Of a stretch of DNA of 64,000 bases, positions 24,772-33,466 are shown piece after piece. Location of the stretch: NCBI GenBank assembly GCA_025449975.1, contig JANWIG010000047.1:22083-86082 (forward strand). The letters are read 5' to 3'. Made by a program: the position numbers and the translations under genes. Position 1 is the first letter of the stretch. Each line of letters opens with the position of its first letter. Below the pieces are notes generated by a model. It had not been told where the DNA came from and ran no database searches. It saw only the letters and a program-made list of their open reading frames with translations. Source of the stretch: Thermoactinomycetaceae bacterium (GTDB taxonomy: Bacteria > Bacillota > Bacilli > Thermoactinomycetales > Thermoactinomycetaceae).

Positions 24772-25150
24772 CCTGATTACTCCCTCTGTTTCTCCTGGCT
24801 TCCAGACGATCGGACCACCAACCGAGAGCAACCATCAGGGTCACTGTACTGATGACGATAAAAGCCAACAGATAAAGTCCGTTTTGCAAGATCAGCTCCT
24901 GATACTGAACCACTCCCACCGCCGCTGGGATAAAAAACAGCATCAACTCAGCAATCAAAAAAGCGGCTCCCACTTCGACCCATTCCAAACGAATCCATTC
25001 CCATTTAAGACAGAGAAAAAGCGCAACCAGTCCAATCACACTTCCTGGAATCAGCCACTCGAAAAACCGCTGAACCATCTCCCCCAATTGGTGAAAGCCA
25101 ATTAAAATAGCAACTTGGAGGAGCAACCGAAACCACTTCAACCGATTCAC
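24758..25150 (-). CDS. lrgA: LrgA/CidA-family holin-like protein
   Basis: The 130-residue small membrane protein has four hydrophobic segments and the family core IPGSVIGLVALFLCLKW and FLIAELMLFFIPAAVGVVQYQ. It is the partner of LrgB. It begins 10 bp after the stop of the flavin-reductase-like gene and overlaps lrgB, so the three form one operon. No LytSR pair is present. Confidence 0.88.
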   Translation of the reverse strand: MNRLKWFRLLLQVAILIGFHQLGEMVQRFFEWLIPGSVIGLVALFLCLKWEWIRLEWVEVGAAFLIAELMLFFIPAAVGVVQYQELILQNGLYLLAFIVISTVTLMVALGWWSDRLEARRNRGSNQDGRT

Positions 25151-25159
25151 CTCATCTAC

Positions 25160-25726
25160 TTAACCATCCTTTTTTTCGAGATCGTCTGCCAACGTTCGTC
25201 CAGGATAAAAGATGGCTTGCGGATCTCCTGGATCTTCTTTGGCTGTCAATCGGGTAGGAGTCAATTTGAAGACAGCAGTATATGCTCCTGCTTTGGAACG
25301 ATATTTCTCGACATGCGATTGGCTAAGATCGGTCGGAAAATAGCCAGGGACATATTTATCTAGCATCGCTTGAAGTGCAACCGTCGCTTCTTCCAATGAG
25401 ACCTTTTCAACTGGTCCAAATGCCATTACGCTTAAATAAGCTGTTCCTGTATCAGCCGGAATCGGACTGGTCACTGTGCCCAATTCTTCTGTTACGGTAA
25501 AACAATAGATGCCTTTTCGGGCTAATGCATCTACCTTTCTACCTTCATGGCTTCCATGGAAATAGATGCTTCCTTGATGCCAAACAAAGTTTAGGGGAAC
25601 AACGTATGTGCCTTCCTGATCCACCAATCCTAAATAGCCAACACGGGCTCGTCCAAGAAATGAATCGATTCGTCTTTGATCTGTAACCGCTTTAGTCATC
25701 CGGCGCATTGGTCGCACTTCAGCCAT
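25160..25726 (-). CDS. Pyridoxamine 5'-phosphate oxidase-like flavoprotein
   Basis: The 188-residue split-barrel FMN-binding protein starts MRRMTKAVTDQRRIDSFLGRARVGYLGLVDQEGTYVVPLNFVWHQGSIYFHGSHEGRKVDAL, typical of the NimA/PNPOx-like family. FMN contacts are expected in the FHGSHEGRK loop. Family members reduce or bind flavin and sometimes heme; none is known for certain here. It is the first gene of an apparent operon with lrgAB. ATG 25726 follows GGGGAG. Confidence 0.85.
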   Translation of the reverse strand: MAEVRPMRRMTKAVTDQRRIDSFLGRARVGYLGLVDQEGTYVVPLNFVWHQGSIYFHGSHEGRKVDALARKGIYCFTVTEELGTVTSPIPADTGTAYLSVMAFGPVEKVSLEEATVALQAMLDKYVPGYFPTDLSQSHVEKYRSKAGAYTAVFKLTPTRLTAKEDPGDPQAIFYPGRTLADDLEKKDG

Positions 25727-25800
25727 TCTGATCTCCCCTTTTTTAATAAATTTCTTGAAATAATAAATGTATAACCGGTTCGTGTCAATAGCTTTTTATT

Positions 25801-25832
25801 GGAAAAAAAAAGATCCACCCAATGGGATCTTG
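25801..25832 (-). terminator. Intrinsic terminator
   Basis: AAGATCC / GGATCTT is followed on the minus strand by nine Ts, after the Arg/Phe/Pro-rich gene. Confidence 0.85.
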
Positions 25833-25837
25833 TTTGA

Positions 25838-26308
25838 TTAGGTACAGCGAAAGCGATCAATCTGATCGATCGACATCGTAAAATAATTCCATCTCTGTCT
25901 TCGCTGATTCCAACGATATCCTTCTACCGTATTTCTTCTAATCGCTACAGGCCAAATCCAAAACGGACGTCCCCTTTTCGGCCAAATATATACGACCCGA
26001 TATAAACATCTTGATAATTGTCGCGGCGATGTCAACCGTTGGCCTGGTTGTCGATCGGGAGGGAAAAATGGGGGTGGAGGAGGAGTGGGTAAACCCGGGC
26101 GTCTCTGTTCAATTTGCGCAGAACTTTCTTCATTTTGCGAGCGAAAATACAGGGAACGCCGACGGCGGAAAGGAAATGGTCGAAACAGCGGCAGGAAAAA
26201 AGGCCGAAATGGGAAAGGAGGAAAAAAGAAAAAAGGGGATGTCCACGGATAGTAAGGAAACTGCTCAACCTCTACTTCATTTGTATAAGTAGCAGAGCTT
26301 TCGGACAT
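25838..26308 (-). CDS. Phe/Pro/Arg-rich protein with a conserved aromatic C-terminus, probable coat-type protein
   Basis: The 156-residue protein has extreme composition. Residues 15-50 are Phe/Pro/Arg-rich (SPFFFFPPFPFRPFFLPLF), there is a Pro run at about residue 77, and the last 55 residues form a conserved-looking module (CLYRVVYIWPKRGRPFWIWPVAIRRNTVEGYRW). Similar aromatic tails with WP.RG..FW occur in small Bacillales proteins that are often annotated only as hypothetical. Insoluble aromatic/Arg-rich proteins are typical of spore coat or crust, so that is my guess. There is no signal peptide. It ends in Cys-Thr. Confidence 0.6.
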   Translation of the reverse strand: MSESSATYTNEVEVEQFPYYPWTSPFFFFPPFPFRPFFLPLFRPFPFRRRRSLYFRSQNEESSAQIEQRRPGLPTPPPPPFFPPDRQPGQRLTSPRQLSRCLYRVVYIWPKRGRPFWIWPVAIRRNTVEGYRWNQRRQRWNYFTMSIDQIDRFRCT

Positions 26309-26416
26309 GATTTCACCACCTTCTTTTCGAATTTCGTTCTTCTTTTACAACCTATGAAAAGAAAAGGGATTGGAGCCTGTCATTGTCACAAATGGGCACA
26401 TAAAATTAAAGCAAAA

Positions 26417-26446
26417 GGCATGGTGAGGATCCTCACCATGCCTTTT
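26417..26446. terminator. Perfect 26-bp palindrome, terminator of nrdB
   Basis: GGCATGGTGAG-GATC-CTCACCATGCC is an exact palindrome with TTTT on both strands. It lies 16 bp beyond the nrdB stop. Confidence 0.75.
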
Positions 26447-26461
26447 CTCTTCCGCTTTCAT

Positions 26462-27493
26462 CTACAAGTCACTAAAGTCGAGAGTGCCCGCTTTGGTATA
26501 ATTGGTTACTTTTTGCTCAAAAAAGTCGGTTTTGGTCGCATTTAAATCCGCAAAACGATCAACCCACTTCATCGGATGGACAGTCTGTTCGGGATAGAGA
26601 ATCTCAAATCCCAACCGATTCAGCCGTTCATTGGCCAAATATTTAATATAGCGTTCGATTACCTCATTGGTAAGACCCGGGATTTCATTGTTAACAATAT
26701 ATTGTCCCCACTTAATTTCATGATCGACAGCCGTTCGCGTCATTTCCCTTAACTCTTCGATGAGATCAGGTGTAAAAAGGTCCGGCTCTTCACGTTTTAA
26801 TTCCTTGATTATATTTTGGAAAAGCACCACATGGGTCAACTCGTCACGCTGAATATATTTGATAATCGTCGCTGTTGACGTCATCTTACCGGCTCTTGCC
26901 AAAGTGTAAAAGAAGGAAAAACCACTATAGAAGTATAAAGATTCCAGCAAAAAGTTAGCCATACAAGTGCGCACAAATTGGCGATCATCTTTATGTTCGA
27001 CAAACTGCTGATACAAGTCGGCAATAAATTTATTGCGGTTTAATAAATGCTCATCATTGCGCCACTCATCATAGATTTTTGAGCGTGTCTCCGGCGAACA
27101 GACGCTATCCAAGATGTAGCTATAGGACTGGGCATGAATCTCTTCTTGGAACGCCTGAATATTTAAAAGGGAGCAAACTTCTGGCGCGGTAACATATTCA
27201 TTGATATTGGGGAGGTTCTCCCCTTGAATCGAATCCAAGAAGTTTAAAAAAGCGATCGTTTTATCAAAACCGCGACGTTCGGCAGCCGATAAGGTAGAAA
27301 ATTCTTTGGCATCCCCCGAAAGCGAAATCTCTTCGGGGATCCAGAAATTGTTGAGCATCGTCCGGTATAGTTTAAACGCCCAATCATATTTGATCCGATT
27401 CCATTCGCGGAGATTGGTCGTATTGCCATTGATCATCCGTTGCGTCCCACGCTCACCTAGCTCGTTAAAAATCCTCTTTCGTTGTAACTTCAT
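26462..27493 (-). CDS. nrdB: Class I ribonucleotide reductase, beta subunit
   Basis: The radical-generating subunit has 343 residues. Di-iron ligands are visible as the Asp in FLDSIQGENL, FQEEIHAQSYSY (Glu and His, with the radical Tyr four residues after the His as in E. coli Tyr122), the Glu in FLLESLYFYSGF, and RDELTHVVLF. It therefore looks like a tyrosyl-radical enzyme. It is 24 bp downstream of nrdA and must be co-transcribed with it. Confidence 0.94.
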   Translation of the reverse strand: MKLQRKRIFNELGERGTQRMINGNTTNLREWNRIKYDWAFKLYRTMLNNFWIPEEISLSGDAKEFSTLSAAERRGFDKTIAFLNFLDSIQGENLPNINEYVTAPEVCSLLNIQAFQEEIHAQSYSYILDSVCSPETRSKIYDEWRNDEHLLNRNKFIADLYQQFVEHKDDRQFVRTCMANFLLESLYFYSGFSFFYTLARAGKMTSTATIIKYIQRDELTHVVLFQNIIKELKREEPDLFTPDLIEELREMTRTAVDHEIKWGQYIVNNEIPGLTNEVIERYIKYLANERLNRLGFEILYPEQTVHPMKWVDRFADLNATKTDFFEQKVTNYTKAGTLDFSDL

Positions 27494-27517
27494 TGCCCGA
27501 TTCCCTTTCTTTATGGT

Positions 27518-29734
27518 TTAGGAAGAACAACTGACACATTCTTCTACTTCAAGCGATTGATTCCTTACGTAGTAGATTGTTTTTATCCCTGATTCCCAAG
27601 ATTTTATATATAAATGCAAAAATTCAGGGGCGCTCGTCTCTGGTGTGATATAGAGATTCATCGATTGCGACTGATCGATATGCCGTTGCCGCTTGGCTGC
27701 CGCTTCAATGCTCCATTTTTGATCGATACGATGCGCTTCTTTGTAATACCAGGTTGTCTTCGCTGTCAGGTTGGGGGCTGTCTGGGGAATAATCGCCCCT
27801 CTTTTCTCTTCGACAAAAAATTTCGCATAAACAGGGTCGATCCCCGCGGTTGAACCGGCGATCAATGAAGTCGAGCCCGTAGGAGCGACAGCCAATACCC
27901 AAGCATTGCGCATTCCGTATTTTTTAACTTCTTCACGCAGCTTTTGCCAACGCTCGCTTGTATAGCCACGCCGCTCAAAATATTCACCTGTTTCCCACTC
28001 GCTTCCGGAGAATAAGGGATAAGCCCCTTTCTCTTTGGCAATCTGCATCGAAGAACGAATCGCATGATAAGCCAACTCTTCAAAGAGCCGATCTGCTTCT
28101 TCCACATGCTCGGGCGATTCCCAGGCGATCTGATGCTCAGCGAGGTATTGATGATAGCCGCTGGTGCCCAGTCCCACTGCGCGATAGCGTTTATTGGTAT
28201 ATTCCGCCTGTTTGACTGGATAGATATTGAGATCGATCACATTGTCCAACATCCGCATCTGAATCGGAATAATCCGCGCGAGATCATCATAACTCCGAAC
28301 TCGTCCCAAATTGATCGATGACAAATTACAGACGACAAAATCACCTGGCTTCGTTTTGGTGATGATGACACCATCTTCCAGCTCTTCGCTAATCAGTTCG
28401 GTCGCCGACATATTTTGGCAAATTTCTGTACAAAGGTTGGACGAATAGATCATCCCTAGATGTTTATTGGGATTCGCCCGATTGACTGTATCGCGGAAGA
28501 AGATAAACGGCGTTCCTGTCTCAAAAGCGCTAATCATGATTCGCTTCATGATCTCAATGGCGGGAATCTCCACTTTTGTCAGCTCCGGATGGGCTACACA
28601 CGCTTGGTAACGTTTCTCAAACTCTTCCCCATAGGAATCTTCGATGGAGAAGCCCATCACTTCCCGCACTTCATGTGGATCAAACAAATACCAAGTCTCG
28701 CGCGCTTTCACTTTTTCCATAAAAAGATCCGGGATACAGACCCCAGGAAAGATATCATGCGCTTTTAAGCGATCATCTCCATTGTTGGTTCGCAGATTGA
28801 GAAAATCCAAAATATCGGCATGCCACACATCGAGATAGATGGCAAAAGCTCCTTGTCTAACCCCCAACTGATCGACAGCGACTGCGGTGTTGTTGTAGTT
28901 GCGAATCCACGGAATCACCCCGCCCGAAGCTCCTTTATGCCCACGGATTTTCGAGCCTTTGGAACGCACTTTTCCTAAATAAATCCCAACACCCCCGCCA
29001 AACTTGGAGACTTGGGCGGTCGCTGCATTGGTCTGATAAATTGACCAGAGCGAATCATCGACGGTATCGATAAAACAAGACGAAAGCTGAGGAAGCGGTT
29101 TCCCAGCATTGGCTAAGGTGGGAGTAGCCACGGTCATTTCCAATTTGGAGAGGACATCATAAAACTTTTTCGCCCAGCCAACGCGATCTTGCTCATTGAG
29201 CGCCAAATGCATCGCAATAATCATAAAACGCTCTTGAGGCAGCTCCATGACTTGTTGATCAAAATCTCGAACGAGATAGCGATCGGATAAAACTTTTAGC
29301 CCAATATAGTTAAACAGCTTGTCCCGGTCGGGTTGAATCACTTTGGATAATTCAATTATTTCATCCAGCTGATAAGATTCCAAAAGATAGGCTCCGTACA
29401 ATCCCTGTTTGGTTAACGTATGTATTAACTGAGCAAAATCACCATATTTTTGCGCCGCATCATAGCCGCGATTTTTCGCCGCTTCTTGGTATAACACATC
29501 GGCATGCAAACGAGCAGCGACAAACTGCCACTCGGGCTCTTCGATACTTGTTTTTTCCACTGTCACTTGAATAATGGTCTGGAGAATCTCTTGTGGAGTG
29601 AGGTTATCCCGTAGCTGATAAGCAATCTCTTCTATCCATTGTTCTTGATCCAACTTAGGATAATCTCTGCAGATCTCATCCATCAGTCGCTGGTAGGGAC
29701 CGAGTAATGAGATTTGATCTGATACATCCAACAT
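27518..29734 (-). CDS. nrdA: Class I ribonucleotide reductase, alpha subunit
   Basis: The catalytic subunit of 738 residues reduces ribonucleoside diphosphates. Key residues are present: Cys in PQLSSCFIDT, the NxCxE loop NLCTEI, Cys in VVCNLSSINLG, the radical-relay Tyr pair in TIYYVRNQ, and the redox tail ECVSCSS. The N-terminal ~60 residues keep only the second half of an ATP cone (QEILQTIIQVTVEKTS...EPEWQFVAARL). The KRDG-type nucleotide strand is absent, so overall-activity control by dATP is probably lost. Tandem NrdR boxes lie upstream. The ATG at 29734 has a weak site (GATAGG). Confidence 0.93.
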   Translation of the reverse strand: MLDVSDQISLLGPYQRLMDEICRDYPKLDQEQWIEEIAYQLRDNLTPQEILQTIIQVTVEKTSIEEPEWQFVAARLHADVLYQEAAKNRGYDAAQKYGDFAQLIHTLTKQGLYGAYLLESYQLDEIIELSKVIQPDRDKLFNYIGLKVLSDRYLVRDFDQQVMELPQERFMIIAMHLALNEQDRVGWAKKFYDVLSKLEMTVATPTLANAGKPLPQLSSCFIDTVDDSLWSIYQTNAATAQVSKFGGGVGIYLGKVRSKGSKIRGHKGASGGVIPWIRNYNNTAVAVDQLGVRQGAFAIYLDVWHADILDFLNLRTNNGDDRLKAHDIFPGVCIPDLFMEKVKARETWYLFDPHEVREVMGFSIEDSYGEEFEKRYQACVAHPELTKVEIPAIEIMKRIMISAFETGTPFIFFRDTVNRANPNKHLGMIYSSNLCTEICQNMSATELISEELEDGVIITKTKPGDFVVCNLSSINLGRVRSYDDLARIIPIQMRMLDNVIDLNIYPVKQAEYTNKRYRAVGLGTSGYHQYLAEHQIAWESPEHVEEADRLFEELAYHAIRSSMQIAKEKGAYPLFSGSEWETGEYFERRGYTSERWQKLREEVKKYGMRNAWVLAVAPTGSTSLIAGSTAGIDPVYAKFFVEEKRGAIIPQTAPNLTAKTTWYYKEAHRIDQKWSIEAAAKRQRHIDQSQSMNLYITPETSAPEFLHLYIKSWESGIKTIYYVRNQSLEVEECVSCSS

Positions 29735-29752
29735 CCTATCACGTCCGTTCTT

Positions 29753-29802
29753 CTATATATAGTTGCCATTTGAGTATAACTAATACAATATATAGTATGC
29801 AA
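29753..29802 (-). promoter_or_regulatory. nrdAB promoter with tandem NrdR boxes
   Basis: CTATATATAG (29753-29762) and CAATATATAG (29786-29795) lie 33 bp apart centre to centre, three helical turns, the spacing NrdR needs. The promoter is TTGCAT-18-TATACT (29773-29802). One box sits between -35 and -10 and the other just downstream of -10, which suits repression. Confidence 0.75.
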
Positions 29803-29916
29803 AGCCATAAATTAGTGAAATAAAGAACTTGAGCAAAATAAAAATCGAATTAATTTCGTTTTTTGTTTTCCTTTCTTTTGATAGCTTCCTTTTTCATATT
29901 TGACGGATACAAAGAC

Positions 29917-29980
29917 ATATTTATAGAAGAGAAGAGAGGAGAAACTATTAGATTCCTCCACTCTTCTCTTCTATAAATAT
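29917..29980. terminator. Long hairpin beyond the ABC permease gene
   Basis: ATATTTATAGAAGAGAAGAG pairs with its complement, with an added GGAG/CCTCC segment, giving 24 or more pairs and a loop of about 13. The T run is on the plus strand although the nearby gene is on the minus strand, so it may act mainly as a 3' stabiliser or as a terminator for antisense transcription. Confidence 0.6.
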
Positions 29981-30017
29981 ACCTTTTTATTATCCAAGAA
30001 AAAGATCTGGTCTTTTC

Positions 30018-31238
30018 CTAGGTATTATAAATATCTTTCCGATGAAAGGTATACAAGGCAATCGCCAAGGTGATTCCCATCCATAGCGTTAACGTGAGCA
30101 CCCCATCGGTGAGCGAAAGATTGCTTTGAAGCTCCCTTGCCAAGTTCCCCTTCCAATTGTCCACAAGATGAAAGTGAACAGAAAAGAGCCAACTAAAAAA
30201 CTTTCCACCATTTACAATTTCCAGCACCGCGGAACCGACCACCACAATGACCAGCGAGCAAAGAGTACTGATCATCGATGAATGAAAGAGAACAGAAAAC
30301 ATAAAAGCAATCGTTGCCACCGTCAACATCGGATAAATCAGTAGCAGGCTTCCCCACACCGCTAGCTCCCACGCTTCAATCAGGCGAGCAGCGGAATAAT
30401 GTGCAATGGGAACGATTTCACTTCCATTGTTTCCCTCCGATGTGTATTCTTCAAATGTATAGGAAACTCCCACATAGACCGGATCATTGGTCCCTCCTAT
30501 CCCATAAATCAAGAGATTGACCAACCAAAGAAGAGCAGAAGTACTAATGACAAGCACAACGGTCGCTGTTAAACTGACCAACCATTTCCCCAATAATATC
30601 TTGATCCGTGAAGCCGGACGGACAAGCAACAGCTTAATGGTTCCGCTAGTCATTTCACCTGAAACCTGATCAGCGGCAATCACAATCACCAGCATCGGTA
30701 AAAAAATTTTCGACAAAAGTCCCAAAGTGGTCTCAATTTGCCGATAAGCAGATGTTTCCCAATCAGCTAATGGTCTTTCCGCCTGTGCGAGCTGATACTC
30801 TAACTTCTTGATTTCAGCTTTTGCTTCTTCCTTGAAGCCAGAAAAGGATTCAGGTGCTTCTAACTCTTTCTTCCGTTCCGTTATTCTTTCTTGAAGCACT
30901 TTTTTCCAATCGCGGATAAACGCTTCATTTACTTTTACTTCTTCTTGTAATGCCTGGATACTGTTTTGCACGGCTAGAATCTCTGCTTGAATCTCTTCCT
31001 TGTTACGCGTTCCAGCTTGCAAGTCTTTTTGTAACTCTTGGAGATGTTTCTGTTCCATTTGAATAGACTGTTTTCTTCCTTCGATCGAATAAGTCTCCAT
31101 TGCATTGATATGTCCATAGTATTGTATGGCAGAAAAAGCGATGACCAACAGCGCCCCGACGCCTAAAGCAATCCAGAACCGAAAACGATGGGTCAGTTTC
31201 ATCCACTCATTGGCAAAGATCAGCCCCAATTCACGCAC
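30018..31238 (-). CDS. ABC-2 type transporter permease with coiled-coil insertion
   Basis: The 406-residue membrane protein has one N-terminal segment (FWIALGVGALLVIAFSAI). A long charged coiled coil of about 110 residues follows (SIQMEQKHLQELQKDLQAG... to RKKELEAPES), then five further segments from about residue 180 (GLLSKIFLPMLVIVIAADQVSGEMTSGTIKLLLVRP is the family signature). It is the membrane half of an exporter whose ATPase gene overlaps it by 8 bp. The GTG start follows AGGGGGG. The substrate is unknown. The ATPase carries an in-frame stop, so the transporter may be non-functional. Confidence 0.85.
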   Translation of the reverse strand: MRELGLIFANEWMKLTHRFRFWIALGVGALLVIAFSAIQYYGHINAMETYSIEGRKQSIQMEQKHLQELQKDLQAGTRNKEEIQAEILAVQNSIQALQEEVKVNEAFIRDWKKVLQERITERKKELEAPESFSGFKEEAKAEIKKLEYQLAQAERPLADWETSAYRQIETTLGLLSKIFLPMLVIVIAADQVSGEMTSGTIKLLLVRPASRIKILLGKWLVSLTATVVLVISTSALLWLVNLLIYGIGGTNDPVYVGVSYTFEEYTSEGNNGSEIVPIAHYSAARLIEAWELAVWGSLLLIYPMLTVATIAFMFSVLFHSSMISTLCSLVIVVVGSAVLEIVNGGKFFSWLFSVHFHLVDNWKGNLARELQSNLSLTDGVLTLTLWMGITLAIALYTFHRKDIYNT

Positions 31239-32169
31239 CCATTTGCCCCCCTCTTAGCCGATCTGCTTTATCGATCAGTTCGAGGAATTGATCTTCTAAT
31301 GAGGTCTTGAGCGGTTCAACCGCATAGATATCAATGTGATGGGCGACCAAAAAACGGACCAACTGCGGAATATACTTCTCTTTTTCCAATTGAATCACTA
31401 AACTCTCTTCAGTGATCCGTTTGATCCGTATGCGTTCACGGCGCAATATCCTCGCCACACGTCTGGGATCTGTCACACGTAACAAGATGCTTTGCTGCTC
31501 GGTTGCTTTTAACAGAGCATCCATGGGCTGTTCTGTAACCATTCTCCCCTGTTGAATAATTCCAATGCGATCACAGAGCTGCTCGACCTCAATTAACATA
31601 TGGCTGGAGATAAACACCGCCATCCCCGACTGGGCGAGCTCCCGCATTAAGTCACGAAATTCGCGAATCCCTGCGGGATCTAAGCCATTGGTCGGTTCAT
31701 CTAAAACAAGTAGTTTTGGTTTATTTAAGAGGGCTTGTGCTAAACCCAATCGTTGCCTCATTCCCAATGAATACGTTTTGACTTTGTCTTCCACCCGTCT
31801 CCCCAACTTGACAATTTCTGTTACTTCTTTGATGCGTTGATCAATCTGTTTGATCCCCGCGAGCCGAGCGTAATGCAGGAGATTTTACTTTCCCGTTAAA
31901 TACGAGTAAGTTTCTGGATTTTCAACAATGCATCCTACCTGAGCCAATGCCTCCGAACGATGCGCAATAATATCATGGCCACAGATTCGTATCGTCCCAG
32001 AAGTAGGACGAATCAAGCCCACAATCATCCGGATGGTCGTCGTTTTTCCAGCACCGTTGGGTCCGAGAAAACCATAGACTTCTCCTTTGTTTACACTCAT
32101 CTGCATTTGACTGATGACCGTTTTTTTACCAATTTTCTTCGAGACATTTTCTAAATAAAGAACAGACAC
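31231..32169 (-). pseudogene. ABC transporter ATPase interrupted by one in-frame TAA
   Basis: Two track ORFs, 31885-32169 and 31231-31806, are in the same reading frame. The 26 codons between them continue the protein (NLLHYARLAGIKQIDQRIKE...). The only interruption is TAA at 31885-31887, in ...ETYSYLTGK-stop-NLLHYARLAG, where homologous exporters have GKENL. Walker A (GPNGAGKTTT) is in the first part; the signature (YSLGMRQRLGLAQALL), Walker B (LLVLDEPTNGLDP) and H-loop (ISSHML) are in the second. No other damage is seen. The options are a very recent nonsense mutation, a sequencing error or readthrough. GTG 32169 has AAAGGGGG ahead. Confidence 0.85.
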
Positions 32170-32190
32170 TACTTTACCCCCTTTGTTAAA

Positions 32191-32235
32191 ATTATTACAT
32201 TCTGAGTCGGCACTTTTAAGATAGATTATTACATT
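32191..32235 (-). promoter_or_regulatory. Direct repeat upstream of the ABC exporter genes
   Basis: ATTATTACATT occurs at 32191-32201 and 32225-32235, 34 bp apart and in the same orientation, in the otherwise featureless leader of the ABC operon. It could be paired regulator half-sites or duplicated -10 regions (TGTAATAAT on the minus strand). Confidence 0.4.
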
Positions 32236-32318
32236 TCAAATAAATTTCATTTTCGATACTTATTAAATCTCTTTTTTCTCTATATAGCGTTACCAGCCTC
32301 TTTCTGCAGAAAACGAAA

Positions 32319-32347
32319 CGAGACTAACTTATCCATTGTTAGTCTCG
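32319..32347. terminator. Terminator of trxB
   Basis: CGAGACTAAC / GTTAGTCTCG with a 9-nt loop and T-rich flanks on both strands. Confidence 0.75.
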
Positions 32348-32368
32348 CTTTATTTCACTACGATTTAT

Positions 32369-33313
32369 TTACTTAAAACCCCACTCATGCGTAGCACTTC
32401 CTTCAAGGTAACGCTCGCAGTCCAAAGCCGCCATACAACCGCTACCAGCAGCTGTAATCGCTTGACGATATGTTTTATCCTGAACATCTCCGCAAGCAAA
32501 AACACCTGGAACACTCGTCCGTGTAGAGCCAGGAACTACCCGAATATAACCGAGTTCATCTGTTTCTACTTGTCCTTCGAGGAAATCCGTATTTGGTTTA
32601 TGACCGATCGCTACAAAGACGCCATCGGCTTCGATCACTTCTTCTTCACCGGTTTGGTTGTTGCGAACCTTTAATCCTTTCACACCTTGACCCTCACGAA
32701 TCACTTCAAGCGGTGTATAGTCAAGCGCCCAAGTGATTTTTTCATTTGCCCGCGCTCTCTCTTGCATAATTTTAGAGGCTCGCAGTTGATCACGACGATG
32801 AACCACTTTTACTTCGGAAGCAAAGCGTGTCAAGAAGTTTGCTTCTTCCATCGCAGAATCTCCGCCCCCAACGACCAATAGCTTTTTCCCACGGAAGAAG
32901 AAGCCATCGCATGTCGCGCAGGTACTTACGCCCAGACCGATGCTCTCCTTCTCTCCAGGAATCCCCAACAATTTGGCAGAGGCTCCCGTGGAGATAATCA
33001 AGGTTTCGGTTTCGACTACCTCATTGTCACCGATAAACAGTTTAAAGGGCCGACTAGATAAATCGACTTTGCTTACCCAACCGCGTTGAAATTTGGCTCC
33101 AAAACGTTCCGCCTGCTGTCTCATTTTATCCATCAATTCAGGGCCCATCACACCCTCGGGAAAACCAGGAAAATTTTCAACTTCTGTAGTTGTGGTTAAC
33201 TGTCCACCTGGCTGAGCCCCTTCGATGACCAATGGTTCCATGTTGGCTCGTGCTAAGTAGATGGCGGCGGTCAATCCGGAAGGTCCAGTCCCCAAAACAA
33301 CTACTTTATTCAT
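32369..33313 (-). CDS. trxB: Thioredoxin reductase
   Basis: This NADPH- and FAD-dependent enzyme reduces thioredoxin. The 314-residue protein has the FAD motif VVVLGTGPSGLTAAIYLARA, the redox-active CATC in GVSTCATCDGFFF, the NADPH motif VVGGGDSAMEEA and the C-terminal FACGDVQDKTYRQAITAAGSGCMAA. The ORF track extends 51 residues upstream into a degraded IS end. ATG 33313 follows AGGGGG and matches the family start, so the extension is not part of the enzyme. Confidence 0.96.
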   Translation of the reverse strand: MNKVVVLGTGPSGLTAAIYLARANMEPLVIEGAQPGGQLTTTTEVENFPGFPEGVMGPELMDKMRQQAERFGAKFQRGWVSKVDLSSRPFKLFIGDNEVVETETLIISTGASAKLLGIPGEKESIGLGVSTCATCDGFFFRGKKLLVVGGGDSAMEEANFLTRFASEVKVVHRRDQLRASKIMQERARANEKITWALDYTPLEVIREGQGVKGLKVRNNQTGEEEVIEADGVFVAIGHKPNTDFLEGQVETDELGYIRVVPGSTRTSVPGVFACGDVQDKTYRQAITAAGSGCMAALDCERYLEGSATHEWGFK

Positions 33314-33333
33314 CACATAACCCCCTGTCTCTA

Positions 33334-33466
33334 TTTGACACTCCTCACGGCTTTCGCTGTGGGATTCTCTGGTCGTTAGCGTCCGCAGTCCGTTTCCGTT
33401 TTGGCGGGCGCCCAAGTTCAGGGCTGCGTCGTCAGCCCATCCCATGCAGTTAAAATGTACCCACAT
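33334..33466 (-). mobile_element. Degenerate IS200/IS605-type right end fused to the trxB leader
   Basis: The minus-strand frame ahead of trxB reads FNCMGWADDAALNLGARQ, resembling the TnpB C-terminal motif C..CG..DAD.NAA.NI with the zinc ribbon lost. It is followed by the hairpin CCCACAGC-GAAA-GCCGTGAGG and GAGTGTCAA, which look like the end of an IS605-family element. trxB's ribosome-binding site starts about 10 bp later. No intact transposase is present. The call is by pattern memory. Confidence 0.45.
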
